The notes: generated by a model not told the origin, from the letters alone. A stretch of 64,000 bases of DNA from Vibrio atypicus (GCF_009811315.1 NZ_BLID01000010.1:70711-134710), one strand, 5' to 3'; counted from the first letter of the stretch, positions 1 through 9,223 are shown. Numbers and translations are program-made.

Positions 1-251
1 ACTTCTCGTTTTAGGTTGTAATTGCTTTCCATGAAGTTTTGACGAACATTTAAACGTTCGTAAGCTCCATCAAACATCACGCGAGGGACATCAGCCAAGT
101 ACTGAATGGGTGCCACCATGCTGTTAAGAAAGTAGCGTACTTGAGCAAAAGCACCTAAACGACTATCAGCCAGCATAAGGCTGGCTGATAAAATAACGGC
201 AAAAAACAGACGTAATTGAAGTGAAGGTCCTCGGCCAAAAATAGGCTTCAT
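1..251 (-). CDS. mreC: MreC N-terminus, rod-shape protein (cut by window edge)
   Basis: Only the first 83 codons are inside the window; the gene continues past position 1. It begins at an ATG at 249-251 and opens MKPIFGRGPSLQLRL, followed by a single hydrophobic stretch at residues 14-26 and then the start of the periplasmic coiled-coil region. This is the expected shape of MreC, an inner-membrane protein that links the cytoplasmic MreB filament to the elongation-phase wall synthases. It lies 52 bases downstream of mreB on the same strand, the standard mreBC(D) order. No frame interruption is visible in the part present. The identification rests on the N-terminal sequence plus the neighbour. 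Confidence 0.93.
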   Translation of the reverse strand, partial: MKPIFGRGPSLQLRLFFAVILSASLMLADSRLGAFAQVRYFLNSMVAPIQYLADVPRVMFDGAYERLNVRQNFMESNYNLKRE

Positions 252-303
252 TGAGTATGAGTTCCTTATTTCTAAACCCTAGCTTACTCGCTAGGTATTA
301 CGA

Positions 304-1347
304 TTATTCTTCGCTAAACAGATCGCCACCATGCATGTCGATCATCTCTAGAGCCTTACCACCACCACGAGCTACACATGTCAGTGGGTCTTCAGCGATA
401 ACGACTGGGATACCGGTCTCTTCGGTTAGTAAACGATCCAAGTCTTTCAGTAGTGCACCACCACCCGTCAATACCATACCGTTTTCAGAGATATCTGACG
501 CAAGTTCAGGTGGACACTGCTCTAGTGCAACCATAACAGCAGAAACAATACCTGTCAGAGGCTCTTGCAGCGCTTCTAGAATTTCATTTGAGTTTAGGCT
601 AAAGCTACGAGGCACACCTTCTGCTAAGTTACGACCACGCACTTCAATCTCTTCTACTTCATCGCCAGGATAAGCAGAGCCGATTTCATGTTTGATCTTT
701 TCTGCTGTCGCTTCACCAATCAAGCTGCCGTAGTTACGACGAACATAGTTGATGATTGCTTCGTCAAAGCGATCACCGCCAATACGTACGGAAGAAGAAT
801 AAACCACGCCATTTAACGAGATAACAGCAACTTCAGTCGTACCACCACCAATATCGACCACCATAGAGCCGGTTGGTTCAGATACGCGTAGGCCAGCACC
901 AATTGCTGCCGCCATAGGCTCATCAATAAGGTAAACTTCACGAGCACCTGCGCCTAATGCCGACTCACGAATCGCACGGCGTTCAACTTGTGTAGAGCCG
1001 CATGGTACACACACTAGAACACGTGGGCTTGGTTTTAATACGCTGTTGTCATGCACCTGTTTAATGAAGTGCTGAAGCATTTTTTCTGTCACGTAGAAAT
1101 CGGCAATAACACCATCTTTCATTGGACGGATTGCAGAGATGTTGCCCGGAGTACGGCCTAGCATCTGTTTTGCTGCATGACCTACAGCAGCCACGCTTTT
1201 GCCCGCACGGTTGCGGTCTTGACGGATAGCAACAACGGAAGGCTCGTCTAGGACAATGCCCTGTCCTTTAACGTAAATAAGAGTGTTGGCAGTACCTAAA
1301 TCGATAGATAGGTCATTTGAAAATATGCCACGAAGTTTTTTGAACAT
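304..1347 (-). CDS. mreB: Rod shape-determining protein MreB, actin-like
   Basis: This is the bacterial actin homologue that polymerises under the inner membrane and directs lateral wall synthesis. At 347 residues it has exactly the length of the E. coli protein. The phosphate-1 loop DLGTANT is at residues 16-22, the phosphate-2 loop DIGGGTTEVA begins at residue 165, and an adenosine-site GGGALL lies near the C-terminus. The N-terminal MFKKLRGIFSND matches the amphipathic membrane-binding segment of gammaproteobacterial MreB. It is followed by mreC. In Vibrio this locus commonly sits beside the MSHA genes, as here. Start and stop are unambiguous. Confidence 0.98.
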   Translation of the reverse strand: MFKKLRGIFSNDLSIDLGTANTLIYVKGQGIVLDEPSVVAIRQDRNRAGKSVAAVGHAAKQMLGRTPGNISAIRPMKDGVIADFYVTEKMLQHFIKQVHDNSVLKPSPRVLVCVPCGSTQVERRAIRESALGAGAREVYLIDEPMAAAIGAGLRVSEPTGSMVVDIGGGTTEVAVISLNGVVYSSSVRIGGDRFDEAIINYVRRNYGSLIGEATAEKIKHEIGSAYPGDEVEEIEVRGRNLAEGVPRSFSLNSNEILEALQEPLTGIVSAVMVALEQCPPELASDISENGMVLTGGGALLKDLDRLLTEETGIPVVIAEDPLTCVARGGGKALEMIDMHGGDLFSEE

Positions 1348-1401
1348 ATTCTTCGCTCGTCCTGAAAGAATTATAAGATAGAAAATTGCACTAAATGTAC
1401 C

Positions 1402-1428
1402 AATGCCTTGCCGCTACAGCAAGGCATT
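1402..1428. other. Hairpin between mshQ and mreB
   Basis: A perfect 10-bp stem (AATGCCTTGC / GCAAGGCATT) with a 7-base loop lies in the 152-base gap between the mshQ stop and the mreB start. No clean T-run follows it on the minus strand (TGGTACATTTAG comes next). It could therefore be a weak terminator of the msh structural operon, or a hairpin in the mreB leader. The sequence does not decide between these. Confidence 0.55.
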
Positions 1429-1499
1429 GAAGTGTAAACATGGGCTGAAACCCGCAATTTCTAACAGATTCCTAACGATAGGCGGATAAATGACAAAAT

Positions 1500-4400
1500 T
1501 TACTGACCGATCAAGCCCGGCTCGCCTCGGAAAATAACCCTATCGTTGCCACGGTAAATTCCAAAAGTGACCACTGCTGAAGGATCTTCATCGCCATTAT
1601 TACGCCAATTGAATCGCAACCAACTCTGATCATTGATCGCTCCATCACTACTGCATTGAACCGCTTGTTCACCACTCAATGCTATCGGTGGTGTTGGATT
1701 AACACGCACCCAAGCACGCACTTGCTCACGCAGTTCATTCGTAGAGTTATTGTGATCAATTTGCAGATCAGAAGAAACGCCAGAAGTAACTGCTCCCTGC
1801 CCACTCATTGTCACATCACTTTGAGTTTGACTGTCAGTACGCCAAATCACTTGCGTACAATAATCGTCAGCATCAAATGTACTAGCGCTGTCATCCGTAT
1901 TGGTCACAAAACGGGTTTGATCCCAAAACTCTAGTCGCAATGGGATAGTTAGCGCATTTTGACCCGTGATGGTCCCACCATCAAACAAGTGCATTCGACC
2001 ATAACGAAAATCAGGCTGCGTAGAGAATCCCACTTGGTTAACCAGCGAAGTCACCACTCCGCTTACCACTTTAAACTGAACCCCATCTACCGCATTTTCA
2101 ATCTCTAGACCAAACTCTGCATTGGACGAGTCAAACGGTCCATCAGGCTCAGTTGTATAGCGTCCAGAAGAATGAGGAATGGTCTGCTTTTCAAATCTAA
2201 AATCATTGAAGGAAAGTTCTAATTGGGCAGTATTAACTGAGCCATTTTTAGCAAGGTTCCAATCGTTCTTAGTTCCCCACTCGCCACTATTCCAGTTAGA
2301 GGTCGCCATAACTCGGTTAAATAGCGACGTACCAGAAGTTTGCTTAGCTAAGTATTTTAGATCAGCAATCAGCCCATCAGAAAACAAACCATAGTTACTT
2401 GTTGGAACGTCATCGCTATTTTGCGCTTCAACCGTAAATTCATGGCTAATTGGTTGGCTCATATAAGCGAATCCATTGTGTCCTGTCGCATATTGCCACT
2501 GTTCAGCCAGTGTCTTCATTTCAAAATGAGCAGGATAAAAGCGTCCTATGACTTGATCATCTTCATCTAAGTTCATTCCAAGATAAATCGCACTCGTCGT
2601 GAAATTCAGCGAGCCGACTTCATCCCACGTATGCGTTACTTCTTTAGTTGAACTGGTGCCATCAAATGCCGAGACTGAAACGGGTGTAACCATTCCTAAA
2701 TCACCACCAGTGGGATAGCTTAATGCATACTGCACATTAAGAGGGCCACCATCTTTTGCATAGTTATCAGTAATCGCTAACGCACATTCATCGCTCGGCG
2801 AGTTACTGTAAACAATTGGCCGATAAGTGACATTAAAATTCCCTCCTGATCGCATAAAACCTTGGCTCTCTGTCGTTGTTGCAGGGTTCAAGTTAGAACT
2901 ATTGCCAGCTTCATGAATATCACATAGCGCAATTTTCCAAGGTCTCACTTCAAGGGTAAAACTGCCCGTTAACTGTGCATTGCCATCGATAGGACAGCCG
3001 CTCAGTCCAGTACAGTCGAATCGGTTATCCGTTAGCGTCACACTAAATTGACCAGACTCATCAATCACTAAATCATCGATAGTCTGCCCTTGTTCAGAAG
3101 ATGAAAATTGTGGGCTATATGCTAACGTGCCATCAATGCCACCTTCAGCCACCGTTGGAGTTATCACTTGGTGGCTGACTGCCGGTGTCCCTGTATAGCT
3201 CTGTGCAATGATCGGTGAATTGTTCACATCACAAGCGAGAACTTTCGCAGTAATACTCGTTTCTTTACCAGCAATTGAGACGGCATCCGCAACCGAAAAT
3301 TTAAAAGGTAAGAACTTATAAGTTCGCACCGCTGTTTGCGCGCTATCGGCTGTCATTTCGACTCGTAAGTTGTAAGGCGTATCCAAGATAGTCGCACTTG
3401 GATTGGTCGATGATATCGCCAATTTCAACTGCCCATTCGCATCTGTAGTAAAGCTATTTCCAGAACCGGATCCAATGCCTCCAGCGACAGATGCTTGCAG
3501 ATAAGATGCGTCTCCAACCGAATTACGATACATCTCAACTGTTACTCCAGTGGAGATCGGTGACGATAAATTGGTTGTATTGATCGTGAAGGTCGGTAAA
3601 TCCGTTCCGCACATTAAGCCAATATCAGTGGTTGGCGAAACCGTAAGTTGATAGTCATCGGTAGGTGGAGAACACGAATCTGGCACTCTAGCGACAAAAT
3701 CATTGTCGTTACCAGTACTGAGCAAGCGCTGCAAACTCATCGCACCTTCAAAACGCATACGAGCACCTATAACCGTTAAGTGCTGCGACGCTTGAGTACT
3801 GTCATCAATGTATAAGTTACCCACGATCTCTACGTCATTTTTTAGAATCGATATATTAGCTCGAGAACCATGGCCAATTAGAAAGAGCTCTTTGAAATCG
3901 CCTCCAGAGTTGAACTTAACTCTATGACCATCAATCGAAAGATCTCGGTAATGGAGAATGACCTGCCCGTTAACTTTTAGCTGAGCATCATCCGCATCCA
4001 TAACTAAAGTATCAACCCAATAAACTCCTGGCTGCAAAGTTACGGCACTACTGCCACTGCCAACCGTAATCGAATGATAGGAGCCTGGAGTTATCGTCTG
4101 GTTACACGCATTAGTACAATTGACCACGGCAGTGCCATCTTGGAACGTAGGTAGTGCTGGTGGAAAATTAGGATAGGTAATCGAGCCATTGAACAGGCAT
4201 GACTCCGGAGTACTACCACCACCATAAACACATCCACTGGTCGAGATTGCCGTCATAATATTAAATGAGACAGGGGCCCGACTCTCAAGATAAAGCTTGT
4301 TGCGAGAACCACTCAATGACACATCACTTGCAAATGGCAACCCATTGAAGTAGCTATTAGTTTGTAATGCCGTTGGGAAATACTCACAGCTGCCGACCTT

Positions 4401-5744
4401 AGGCTTAGCCTCAAACGCCATAAAGCCTATCCGCTCTTCAATGTGTGTTCTATCTCGAAAATCTTCATCAACAACAGCGCTGACTCGGTTCGTTTTTATA
4501 TCACAGCGTCTTAGCCAACCACCATGCGCACCCGCACGCTCTTGTTTTCTCATAATCACGCCATCAATGCGCGATAAACTGGTGGAAAAAAATCTATCAT
4601 CACAACCATCAGCCATCGGGTCGGTTCCAGTCTGACTGACAGATTTAACATTGTTGATGAATTGAACAAAGTAATCATCCAATTCCAATCGAGACGATGG
4701 GCGAGTAGCAATAAAGGCAATCTTCTCTTGCTGGTAGGTGTAACTAAAATTTCGAGAAGCCGACAGTTCTAAAAATAATTTAATCCTTTCACTACGGCGC
4801 GTCCCATTCGACTCCCAAAGTCGACCAGAAGTCATCCAGCGACCACCATTATTATTGGTTTGAATTTGGTGGAGGACGACAGGGTTCGAGCTATAAGTGG
4901 TACCGCCAAACTGAGAAAAATAGGCTTGGTCACTGCCTGTATTTCCTCCACTCTTAGCATAGTATTTGGCACTATTGAGATAACCCGCGACCACCTCATG
5001 CCCACCAACCGATGCAACACCTGGCTCCATAATCAAATAGCTGATGGAGGTCATCTGTTTCGTTGAAAAATTACTACTTAGCTCAGGTCGACTATGTTGA
5101 TTAATCGTCACACTTGTCGAAGAGGGAGAGAGAGTCGAAGTAATATAGAGCCGCGCTGGAGCATCTTTATCAGGACTATTTGTTTTAATGGTTGGCATGA
5201 CAAACACCAACGGCGTGTAACTATAACTTTGGTCAAAGTCGATAGTACACGGCATTGAATCACACTGTTTTACGCCAAATTCATATAAGGCTGAACTTTT
5301 CGCAATCGGAGGACTAACTATAACATTTTCCGTACAGCTAACATTGCTTACTCCGCTAGAGCCAGATTGAGACAAGTTCCCATTTCGTAAACTGTTGGTT
5401 TGTACATCGATTAACTCCCAAGTTGAAGAAGAACTCAGTTTTCGATAGTAGTGAAGTAAATTACTGCTAGCATCGTTGGTAATACGAATATCATAAACAC
5501 TTCCTACAACTAATTGCTGCTCATTAAAAACATAACGATTCCCGTTACGCTTTGACAAGTTGTACCAAAGTGTTACGTTATTGTTACCTTGTTTTAAGTT
5601 AAACTGCTGATAGCTTAAGCTCCCTGTCACTTTAAAGTTTGCCGTAAAATCTTTGTTGCCGTGCACATTACAAGTCGCAGCCCAAAGCGAAGACGTGAAA
5701 AACCACAAGAGCAAACTCAATAGATACCCAATATATTTACTCAT
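1500..5744 (-). CDS. mshQ: MshQ, large MSHA-locus surface protein
   Basis: This is the last gene of the MSHA structural operon, a 1414-residue protein with a Sec signal peptide (MSKYIGYLLSLLLWF, ending near SSLWA-ATC). The body is rich in Ser, Thr, Asn and Asp with scattered cysteines and no membrane span, which fits an exported, beta-rich adhesin-like or pilus-associated protein. The C-terminal half (roughly 700-1414) resembles the DUF6701 region typical of MshQ. Its biochemical role is not established. I chose the ATG at 5742-5744 over a longer frame opening at 5762. It follows GAGAGAG and begins a good signal peptide, while the longer form would overlap the end of mshP. No internal repeats are evident. 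Confidence 0.88.
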   Translation of the reverse strand: MSKYIGYLLSLLLWFFTSSLWAATCNVHGNKDFTANFKVTGSLSYQQFNLKQGNNNVTLWYNLSKRNGNRYVFNEQQLVVGSVYDIRITNDASSNLLHYYRKLSSSSTWELIDVQTNSLRNGNLSQSGSSGVSNVSCTENVIVSPPIAKSSALYEFGVKQCDSMPCTIDFDQSYSYTPLVFVMPTIKTNSPDKDAPARLYITSTLSPSSTSVTINQHSRPELSSNFSTKQMTSISYLIMEPGVASVGGHEVVAGYLNSAKYYAKSGGNTGSDQAYFSQFGGTTYSSNPVVLHQIQTNNNGGRWMTSGRLWESNGTRRSERIKLFLELSASRNFSYTYQQEKIAFIATRPSSRLELDDYFVQFINNVKSVSQTGTDPMADGCDDRFFSTSLSRIDGVIMRKQERAGAHGGWLRRCDIKTNRVSAVVDEDFRDRTHIEERIGFMAFEAKPKVGSCEYFPTALQTNSYFNGLPFASDVSLSGSRNKLYLESRAPVSFNIMTAISTSGCVYGGGSTPESCLFNGSITYPNFPPALPTFQDGTAVVNCTNACNQTITPGSYHSITVGSGSSAVTLQPGVYWVDTLVMDADDAQLKVNGQVILHYRDLSIDGHRVKFNSGGDFKELFLIGHGSRANISILKNDVEIVGNLYIDDSTQASQHLTVIGARMRFEGAMSLQRLLSTGNDNDFVARVPDSCSPPTDDYQLTVSPTTDIGLMCGTDLPTFTINTTNLSSPISTGVTVEMYRNSVGDASYLQASVAGGIGSGSGNSFTTDANGQLKLAISSTNPSATILDTPYNLRVEMTADSAQTAVRTYKFLPFKFSVADAVSIAGKETSITAKVLACDVNNSPIIAQSYTGTPAVSHQVITPTVAEGGIDGTLAYSPQFSSSEQGQTIDDLVIDESGQFSVTLTDNRFDCTGLSGCPIDGNAQLTGSFTLEVRPWKIALCDIHEAGNSSNLNPATTTESQGFMRSGGNFNVTYRPIVYSNSPSDECALAITDNYAKDGGPLNVQYALSYPTGGDLGMVTPVSVSAFDGTSSTKEVTHTWDEVGSLNFTTSAIYLGMNLDEDDQVIGRFYPAHFEMKTLAEQWQYATGHNGFAYMSQPISHEFTVEAQNSDDVPTSNYGLFSDGLIADLKYLAKQTSGTSLFNRVMATSNWNSGEWGTKNDWNLAKNGSVNTAQLELSFNDFRFEKQTIPHSSGRYTTEPDGPFDSSNAEFGLEIENAVDGVQFKVVSGVVTSLVNQVGFSTQPDFRYGRMHLFDGGTITGQNALTIPLRLEFWDQTRFVTNTDDSASTFDADDYCTQVIWRTDSQTQSDVTMSGQGAVTSGVSSDLQIDHNNSTNELREQVRAWVRVNPTPPIALSGEQAVQCSSDGAINDQSWLRFNWRNNGDEDPSAVVTFGIYRGNDRVIFRGEPGLIGQ

Positions 5745-5746
5745 AC

Positions 5747-6178
5747 TTACTCTCTCAACCACACTTCTTGACTACGACGCATCTCATTTATTCCAGTCCC
5801 ACATACCGCTACGGAATTTAAAACATACATCTGTCGCCCATCCGCCAAAACGCCACCACGAGGTTCGCAATTCACTTCAACCTCTTCACAGTTTACAGCC
5901 GAAGGTATATTGCGAGTGGTGCCATTTACCGCGCTACAAGATCCTGCCACATCAAATACATCCGTCAGTACAGCTCTAGGTGGGTAGATATCTCGCAACA
6001 CTAACTCATTTGCCGAATGAGCAAGAAAAGAGGCCTGCAATCCCATGACATCTTTAGCATGAGAGTCACTGTTAGACCACTCAATACGACCAAGGCTTGA
6101 GGCAAGAAACCCCATGATGACCAGCACAAAGATCACCACAATGTATAAGCTGCCTACTTGCGTTTTTTTATGGGACAT
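5747..6178 (-). CDS. mshP: MshP, MSHA minor pseudopilin-like protein
   Basis: A 143-residue protein opening MSHKKTQVGSLYIVVIF, with one hydrophobic N-terminal helix (about residues 9-28) and a short cysteine-containing domain. It resembles the PilX/GspK-type minor pilin position in type IV pilus operons and is assigned MshP by its place between mshO and mshQ. The prepilin cleavage motif is degenerate (QVGSLYIVV rather than GFTLIE). An in-frame ATG upstream at 6229 exists. The ATG at 6178 is preferred because it puts the hydrophobic segment at the N-terminus and gives a short 11-base overlap with mshO. The exact role in pilus assembly is not known. Confidence 0.85.
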   Translation of the reverse strand: MSHKKTQVGSLYIVVIFVLVIMGFLASSLGRIEWSNSDSHAKDVMGLQASFLAHSANELVLRDIYPPRAVLTDVFDVAGSCSAVNGTTRNIPSAVNCEEVEVNCEPRGGVLADGRQMYVLNSVAVCGTGINEMRRSQEVWLRE

Positions 6179-6890
6179 TGAGTACCTGCACATCTTGGCG
6201 GAAATTCGTCGATTCATCGCCATCATCATTGGTAAAGTTTAGATTAATATGTACAACGCCATTATTTTGCACGGTTGCAGGGGTATAATTCAGACTACCG
6301 GTTACCCCACTATCTGATACCGGAGCTAAGTTAACTCGATTCACCAAACGATGAACTTGTTGATTGACTAAACAATAACTCACCTCTCCATCTGGGTTAT
6401 AGATGTAGTGACGATTTGATACAGAGTTTCCGTTCAGATTCGCGGCTTGACCAGCCAAAACAAATACATTATTCGCGCTAGAGACCGAGCTAAGCGGAAA
6501 TACATTGTTACTTGGAGATGCCTCTGTTGGGTTGATAACCAAAGAAAATGAATCGATATCATTCGTCGTCACCCCATTGCTGCCTACAACAAATTGTAAA
6601 TCAGCGCCGGAGACGGCGTAAAACCCCGACGTCACAATAGGATAAAATGAAATACAGTCACTCGCCCCTGTCACTAAATCGTTGCTAAACATATTGGGGA
6701 CAGCATGGCGAATCTCTCGACTCATTTTCTCCAACACAAACTTAGCTTGAGTTTGCATGCGTTGGCGCTCGATTGTATCGCTATACCCCCTAGCACCTAA
6801 ATCGACAAAGCCTGCGATTCCCAGCACCAAAATACTGCCGACAATCAGAGTCATCACCATTTCAATCAGTGTAAATCCTCTAGGTTTCAT
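6168..6890 (-). CDS. mshO: MshO, MSHA minor prepilin
   Basis: A 240-residue type IV minor prepilin. It starts MKPRGFTLIEMVMTLIVG: a short leader, the prepilin peptidase site G-F, the conserved Glu at +5 of the mature protein, and a hydrophobic assembly helix. The C-terminal domain is PilW/PulJ-like. The ATG at 6890 overlaps the TGA of mshD in a TGATG arrangement, which indicates translational coupling. A TTG one codon further upstream is less likely. Minor pilins of this kind are thought to prime or cap pilus assembly. Confidence 0.9.
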   Translation of the reverse strand: MKPRGFTLIEMVMTLIVGSILVLGIAGFVDLGARGYSDTIERQRMQTQAKFVLEKMSREIRHAVPNMFSNDLVTGASDCISFYPIVTSGFYAVSGADLQFVVGSNGVTTNDIDSFSLVINPTEASPSNNVFPLSSVSSANNVFVLAGQAANLNGNSVSNRHYIYNPDGEVSYCLVNQQVHRLVNRVNLAPVSDSGVTGSLNYTPATVQNNGVVHINLNFTNDDGDESTNFRQDVQVLNVP

Positions 6891-7450
6891 CAATAATTCC
6901 CTTTATAAGCTTGCAGCTCAATTGGTATTTGATTGATGGCAGACACCGTTAATACAATATGCTTTATTAGATCGACCTCTTGGTAAGTTACATCAATATC
7001 TAATCGAAAGTTACGATAAGTGGTATTCCCGCTGCCATCCCCAACAAGTAAATTAAGATCTTTACATCCATTTGCACCGTCAGGCTCCCAACAGCCGATA
7101 TAATCATCTACATCATTGTAATCTGGAATAGCTTCACCATCGTCTCCAAGTTCATTGACCAATGGGTTTGTATCAACGGCTTCAGAACAAAACTGTTGCG
7201 CGGTGCCCACTGCAATTCCCTCACCGCAACGTAAATCACCTCCCGTAAAATCACCGTACTCATCAAAACCACGAGCAAGCATGGTCGACATAACACTTTG
7301 AGCCAGTGCGGCAGCCCGCGTTTGGTAGTGAGGATTAGCAGAACGCTCTATCTGTGGTACTAAAAATTGAGTAATCGTAACCATTGCAAGCCCCATTATT
7401 ACAATAACAATGACACTTTCAATTAATGTGAACCCAGTGTTTTTTCTCAT
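6890..7450 (-). CDS. mshD: MshD, MSHA minor prepilin
   Basis: A 186-residue minor prepilin. MRKNTGFTLIESVIVIVIMG carries a classic class III signal (G-F cleavage site, Glu at +5 of the mature protein, long hydrophobic helix). Its PilV/PulI-like globular domain contains several cysteines. The start is the ATG at 7450, preceded by GGAGGG at good spacing and overlapping the mshC TGA by the ATGA junction. The GTG at 7456 would lie between that ribosome-binding site and the ATG. It is cotranscribed with mshC and mshO. Confidence 0.9.
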   Translation of the reverse strand: MRKNTGFTLIESVIVIVIMGLAMVTITQFLVPQIERSANPHYQTRAAALAQSVMSTMLARGFDEYGDFTGGDLRCGEGIAVGTAQQFCSEAVDTNPLVNELGDDGEAIPDYNDVDDYIGCWEPDGANGCKDLNLLVGDGSGNTTYRNFRLDIDVTYQEVDLIKHIVLTVSAINQIPIELQAYKGNY

Positions 7451-7920
7451 GAACACCCTCCAGAAAAAACGTAACCTTGGTCATTGATGTTCACCAAGCA
7501 ATCTTGACTTGTAGAACTCACTGTAATAACTGTGCCAGAAGCTGCACTCCCAAGAGGGTTACCTAAAAGGTCAAACTGAATAGGGGAAGAAGGAGAAGAG
7601 AAAGAAACATTGTCAGAACTAACCCAGTCACTACGTGACTCTGAACGAGAAATGCAAGCAGCTTGTGACCCAACACAGTTACTCGAAACAGCTAGCGTGA
7701 AATTGTTAGTCGCGTTGGCTGCACTTAATTCAACATTGGAATGCATTCGGTTGAGCTGCACCTGGCGCACGATTGAGATAACTTGTTGCTGCATAACCTG
7801 AGCAGCAATACTATCACGGCTAGTAAAACGGCTAGCTGCATAAGCAGAAATGATCGCTAACAGCAAAATAACGACAATAAGCTCAACTAAGGTAAAACCT
7901 CGAACCAGTTTGGCATCCAT
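7447..7920 (-). CDS. mshC: MshC, MSHA minor prepilin
   Basis: A 157-residue prepilin-like protein opening MDAKLVRGFTLVELIVVILL, with the cleavage site after RG, Glu at +5 and an N-terminal hydrophobic helix. A GspH/FimT-like fold follows, with four cysteines (two near CVGSQAAC, two near the C-terminus), suggesting disulfides in the exported domain. It is separated from mshA by 143 bases that hold two hairpins. It is coupled to mshD by an ATGA overlap. Confidence 0.9.
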   Translation of the reverse strand: MDAKLVRGFTLVELIVVILLLAIISAYAASRFTSRDSIAAQVMQQQVISIVRQVQLNRMHSNVELSAANATNNFTLAVSSNCVGSQAACISRSESRSDWVSSDNVSFSSPSSPIQFDLLGNPLGSAASGTVITVSSTSQDCLVNINDQGYVFSGGCS

Positions 7921-7968
7921 ACGCCACCTAAGTGTTTATATTTACTGGTTTGATTATAAATGAGAATC

Positions 7969-7985
7969 AGCGCCACGTTGGCGCT
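7969..7985. other. Short hairpin in the mshA-mshC gap
   Basis: A 7-bp perfect stem AGCGCCA/TGGCGCT with a 3-base loop lies about 50 bases upstream of the mshC start. No T-run follows in the reading direction of the operon. It may be a processing or mRNA-stability element for the mshCDOPQ transcript. Confidence 0.45.
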
Positions 7986-8037
7986 TTATCGCATTTTTGA
8001 GAAGGATTTATAAGGAAAGCGAAATAACGAAAATAAA

Positions 8038-8056
8038 AGGCCAGCGAGGCTGGCCT
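8038..8056 (-). terminator. Hairpin behind mshA, probable partial terminator
   Basis: On the minus strand, just after the mshA stop, an 8-bp GC-rich stem (AGGCCAGC/GCTGGCCT, 3-base loop) is followed by TTTTATTTTC. Placed right after the major pilin gene and before the minor pilin genes, it would reduce readthrough or protect the mshA mRNA, giving far more MshA than minor pilins. Confidence 0.65.
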
Positions 8057-8063
8057 CTAAAAA

Positions 8064-8537
8064 TTAACAATCATCTGCATCAGGGGCTGTAACTGTTGGT
8101 GCGTCACCTTCAGCACTTGGTGCCGTATAAGTCACCGCACAACCCCAGTCAGGAGTATCACCAGAGAATGTATATTGAACCGAAGCACCTGCCGTAGTTG
8201 CTCCTCCAGATACTTGCCATTCAGCATTATCAGCCAAACCGACAACCGCACCACCAATCCCATCAGCGCTAGCTGCAGGATAGCCCCAAACAAGAGCAAC
8301 ATTACTAGCGCTTGATGCCGCTGTTACAGTTTCTGTCGCTTCTTGACCATTAATGGCAGCACTACCATAGACAATACCTGCAGCTCCCTGCATCGCACCT
8401 TTCAAGCCCTGCAGAGAAGAAGCGCGCGCATCTGATTGAAGATTTAAGAATCTTGGCGCAGCAGTCACGGCAAGAATACCCAGAATAACAATTACCACCA
8501 CTAGTTCAATTAGGGTGAAACCGCCTTGTCTTTTCAT
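8064..8537 (-). CDS. mshA: MshA, MSHA major pilin
   Basis: The major subunit of the mannose-sensitive hemagglutinin type IV pilus, used by vibrios for surface attachment. It is 157 residues long. MKRQGGFTLIELVVVIVILG is a textbook type IVa leader: cleavage between G6 and F7, Glu at +5, then a hydrophobic helix. The mature protein ends in a disulfide-loop-like segment with Cys near WGCAV and the final residue Cys157. It is rich in Ala, Gly, Ser and Thr, so candidate O-glycosylation sites are present, which matters because an O-oligosaccharyltransferase is encoded about 18 kb away. It lies 32 bases downstream of mshB. The following hairpin fits its expected high expression. Confidence 0.95.
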   Translation of the reverse strand: MKRQGGFTLIELVVVIVILGILAVTAAPRFLNLQSDARASSLQGLKGAMQGAAGIVYGSAAINGQEATETVTAASSASNVALVWGYPAASADGIGGAVVGLADNAEWQVSGGATTAGASVQYTFSGDTPDWGCAVTYTAPSAEGDAPTVTAPDADDC

Positions 8538-8569
8538 AGCTTTTATCTCTCTATGTTGTTGTCGCAGGA

Positions 8570-9145
8570 TTACTGCAGCGTTACGGTCACACGACCAGTT
8601 TCAATTTCATACACAAACTGATGTTCGCTACCACCTTCTTGCTGGATGTAAGTACAAGTTGAGGCTGCGTTATCCGCTTGCGCTGAATATTTTATATTTG
8701 AATTAGTTGCTGCATTCGCCACTGTGTCTACATTCGGTGGGTTTTGAAGCAAATTATTCATTAAATCAATACACGCCTGATCAGTCAGGCTAGTTGGATA
8801 ACTACTGTTATCTTCATTAAGTGCGTAAGGGTAACCATCTCTGAACCCGGTATCACTATCATTGCTGTCTTTTGAGCGAGTTAACCAGAAATCCACACCG
8901 TCATAATCAACTGTGTTGTACTTTTCGGTATTAATGGTTGTTGAAGGACGCGCTTCAGCTTCCCACTGTGCTCGAGCCGACAAAACACCGGTTGCATAAC
9001 CACCTGCGACACCTTCAATACTGGCTTTTTTTGCTTCATCAGTCACGTCTAAAAATCGTGGTAACGCTGCAACCGCCAATAGGCCAACAACGACAATAAC
9101 GACCACTAATTCGACTAACGAAAAGCCTGACTGTTTACTTACCAT
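8570..9145 (-). CDS. mshB: MshB, MSHA pilin-like protein
   Basis: A 191-residue pilin-like protein opening MVSKQSGFSLVELVVVIVVV, with cleavage site G-F, Glu at +5 and a hydrophobic helix closely resembling that of MshA. The C-terminal part has a Cys pair compatible with a pilin disulfide loop. It is the first gene of the structural half of the locus. The ATG at 9145 is preferred over a TTG at 9151. A promoter-like sequence lies in the 78 bases between it and mshF. It probably acts as a minor pilin; its specific role is not settled. Confidence 0.9.
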   Translation of the reverse strand: MVSKQSGFSLVELVVVIVVVGLLAVAALPRFLDVTDEAKKASIEGVAGGYATGVLSARAQWEAEARPSTTINTEKYNTVDYDGVDFWLTRSKDSNDSDTGFRDGYPYALNEDNSSYPTSLTDQACIDLMNNLLQNPPNVDTVANAATNSNIKYSAQADNAASTCTYIQQEGGSEHQFVYEIETGRVTVTLQ

Positions 9146-9175
9146 ATACAATTAACCCACTTATTAGTACAGCGT

Positions 9176-9218
9176 ATTATACGACCATTCAACAATATAG
9201 CTATTATTAAAATGTCAA
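9176..9218 (-). promoter_or_regulatory. Promoter-like region of the MSHA structural operon
   Basis: Reading the minus strand between the mshF stop and the mshB start, TTGACA is at 9213-9218 and a perfect TATAAT at 9176-9181. They are 31 bases apart, too far for one sigma-70 promoter. TTGACA can instead pair with TATTGT at 15-base spacing, or TATAAT may act with another -35. In V. cholerae the locus is known to be split into a secretory and a structural transcription unit, and this is the expected place for the second promoter. Confidence 0.5.
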
Positions 9219-9223
9219 AAAAA

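Noticed and set aside
251..673. 140-codon frame antisense to mreB
   Set aside because: Ser/Pro-rich shadow of the mreB codon pattern; no start signal and no family.
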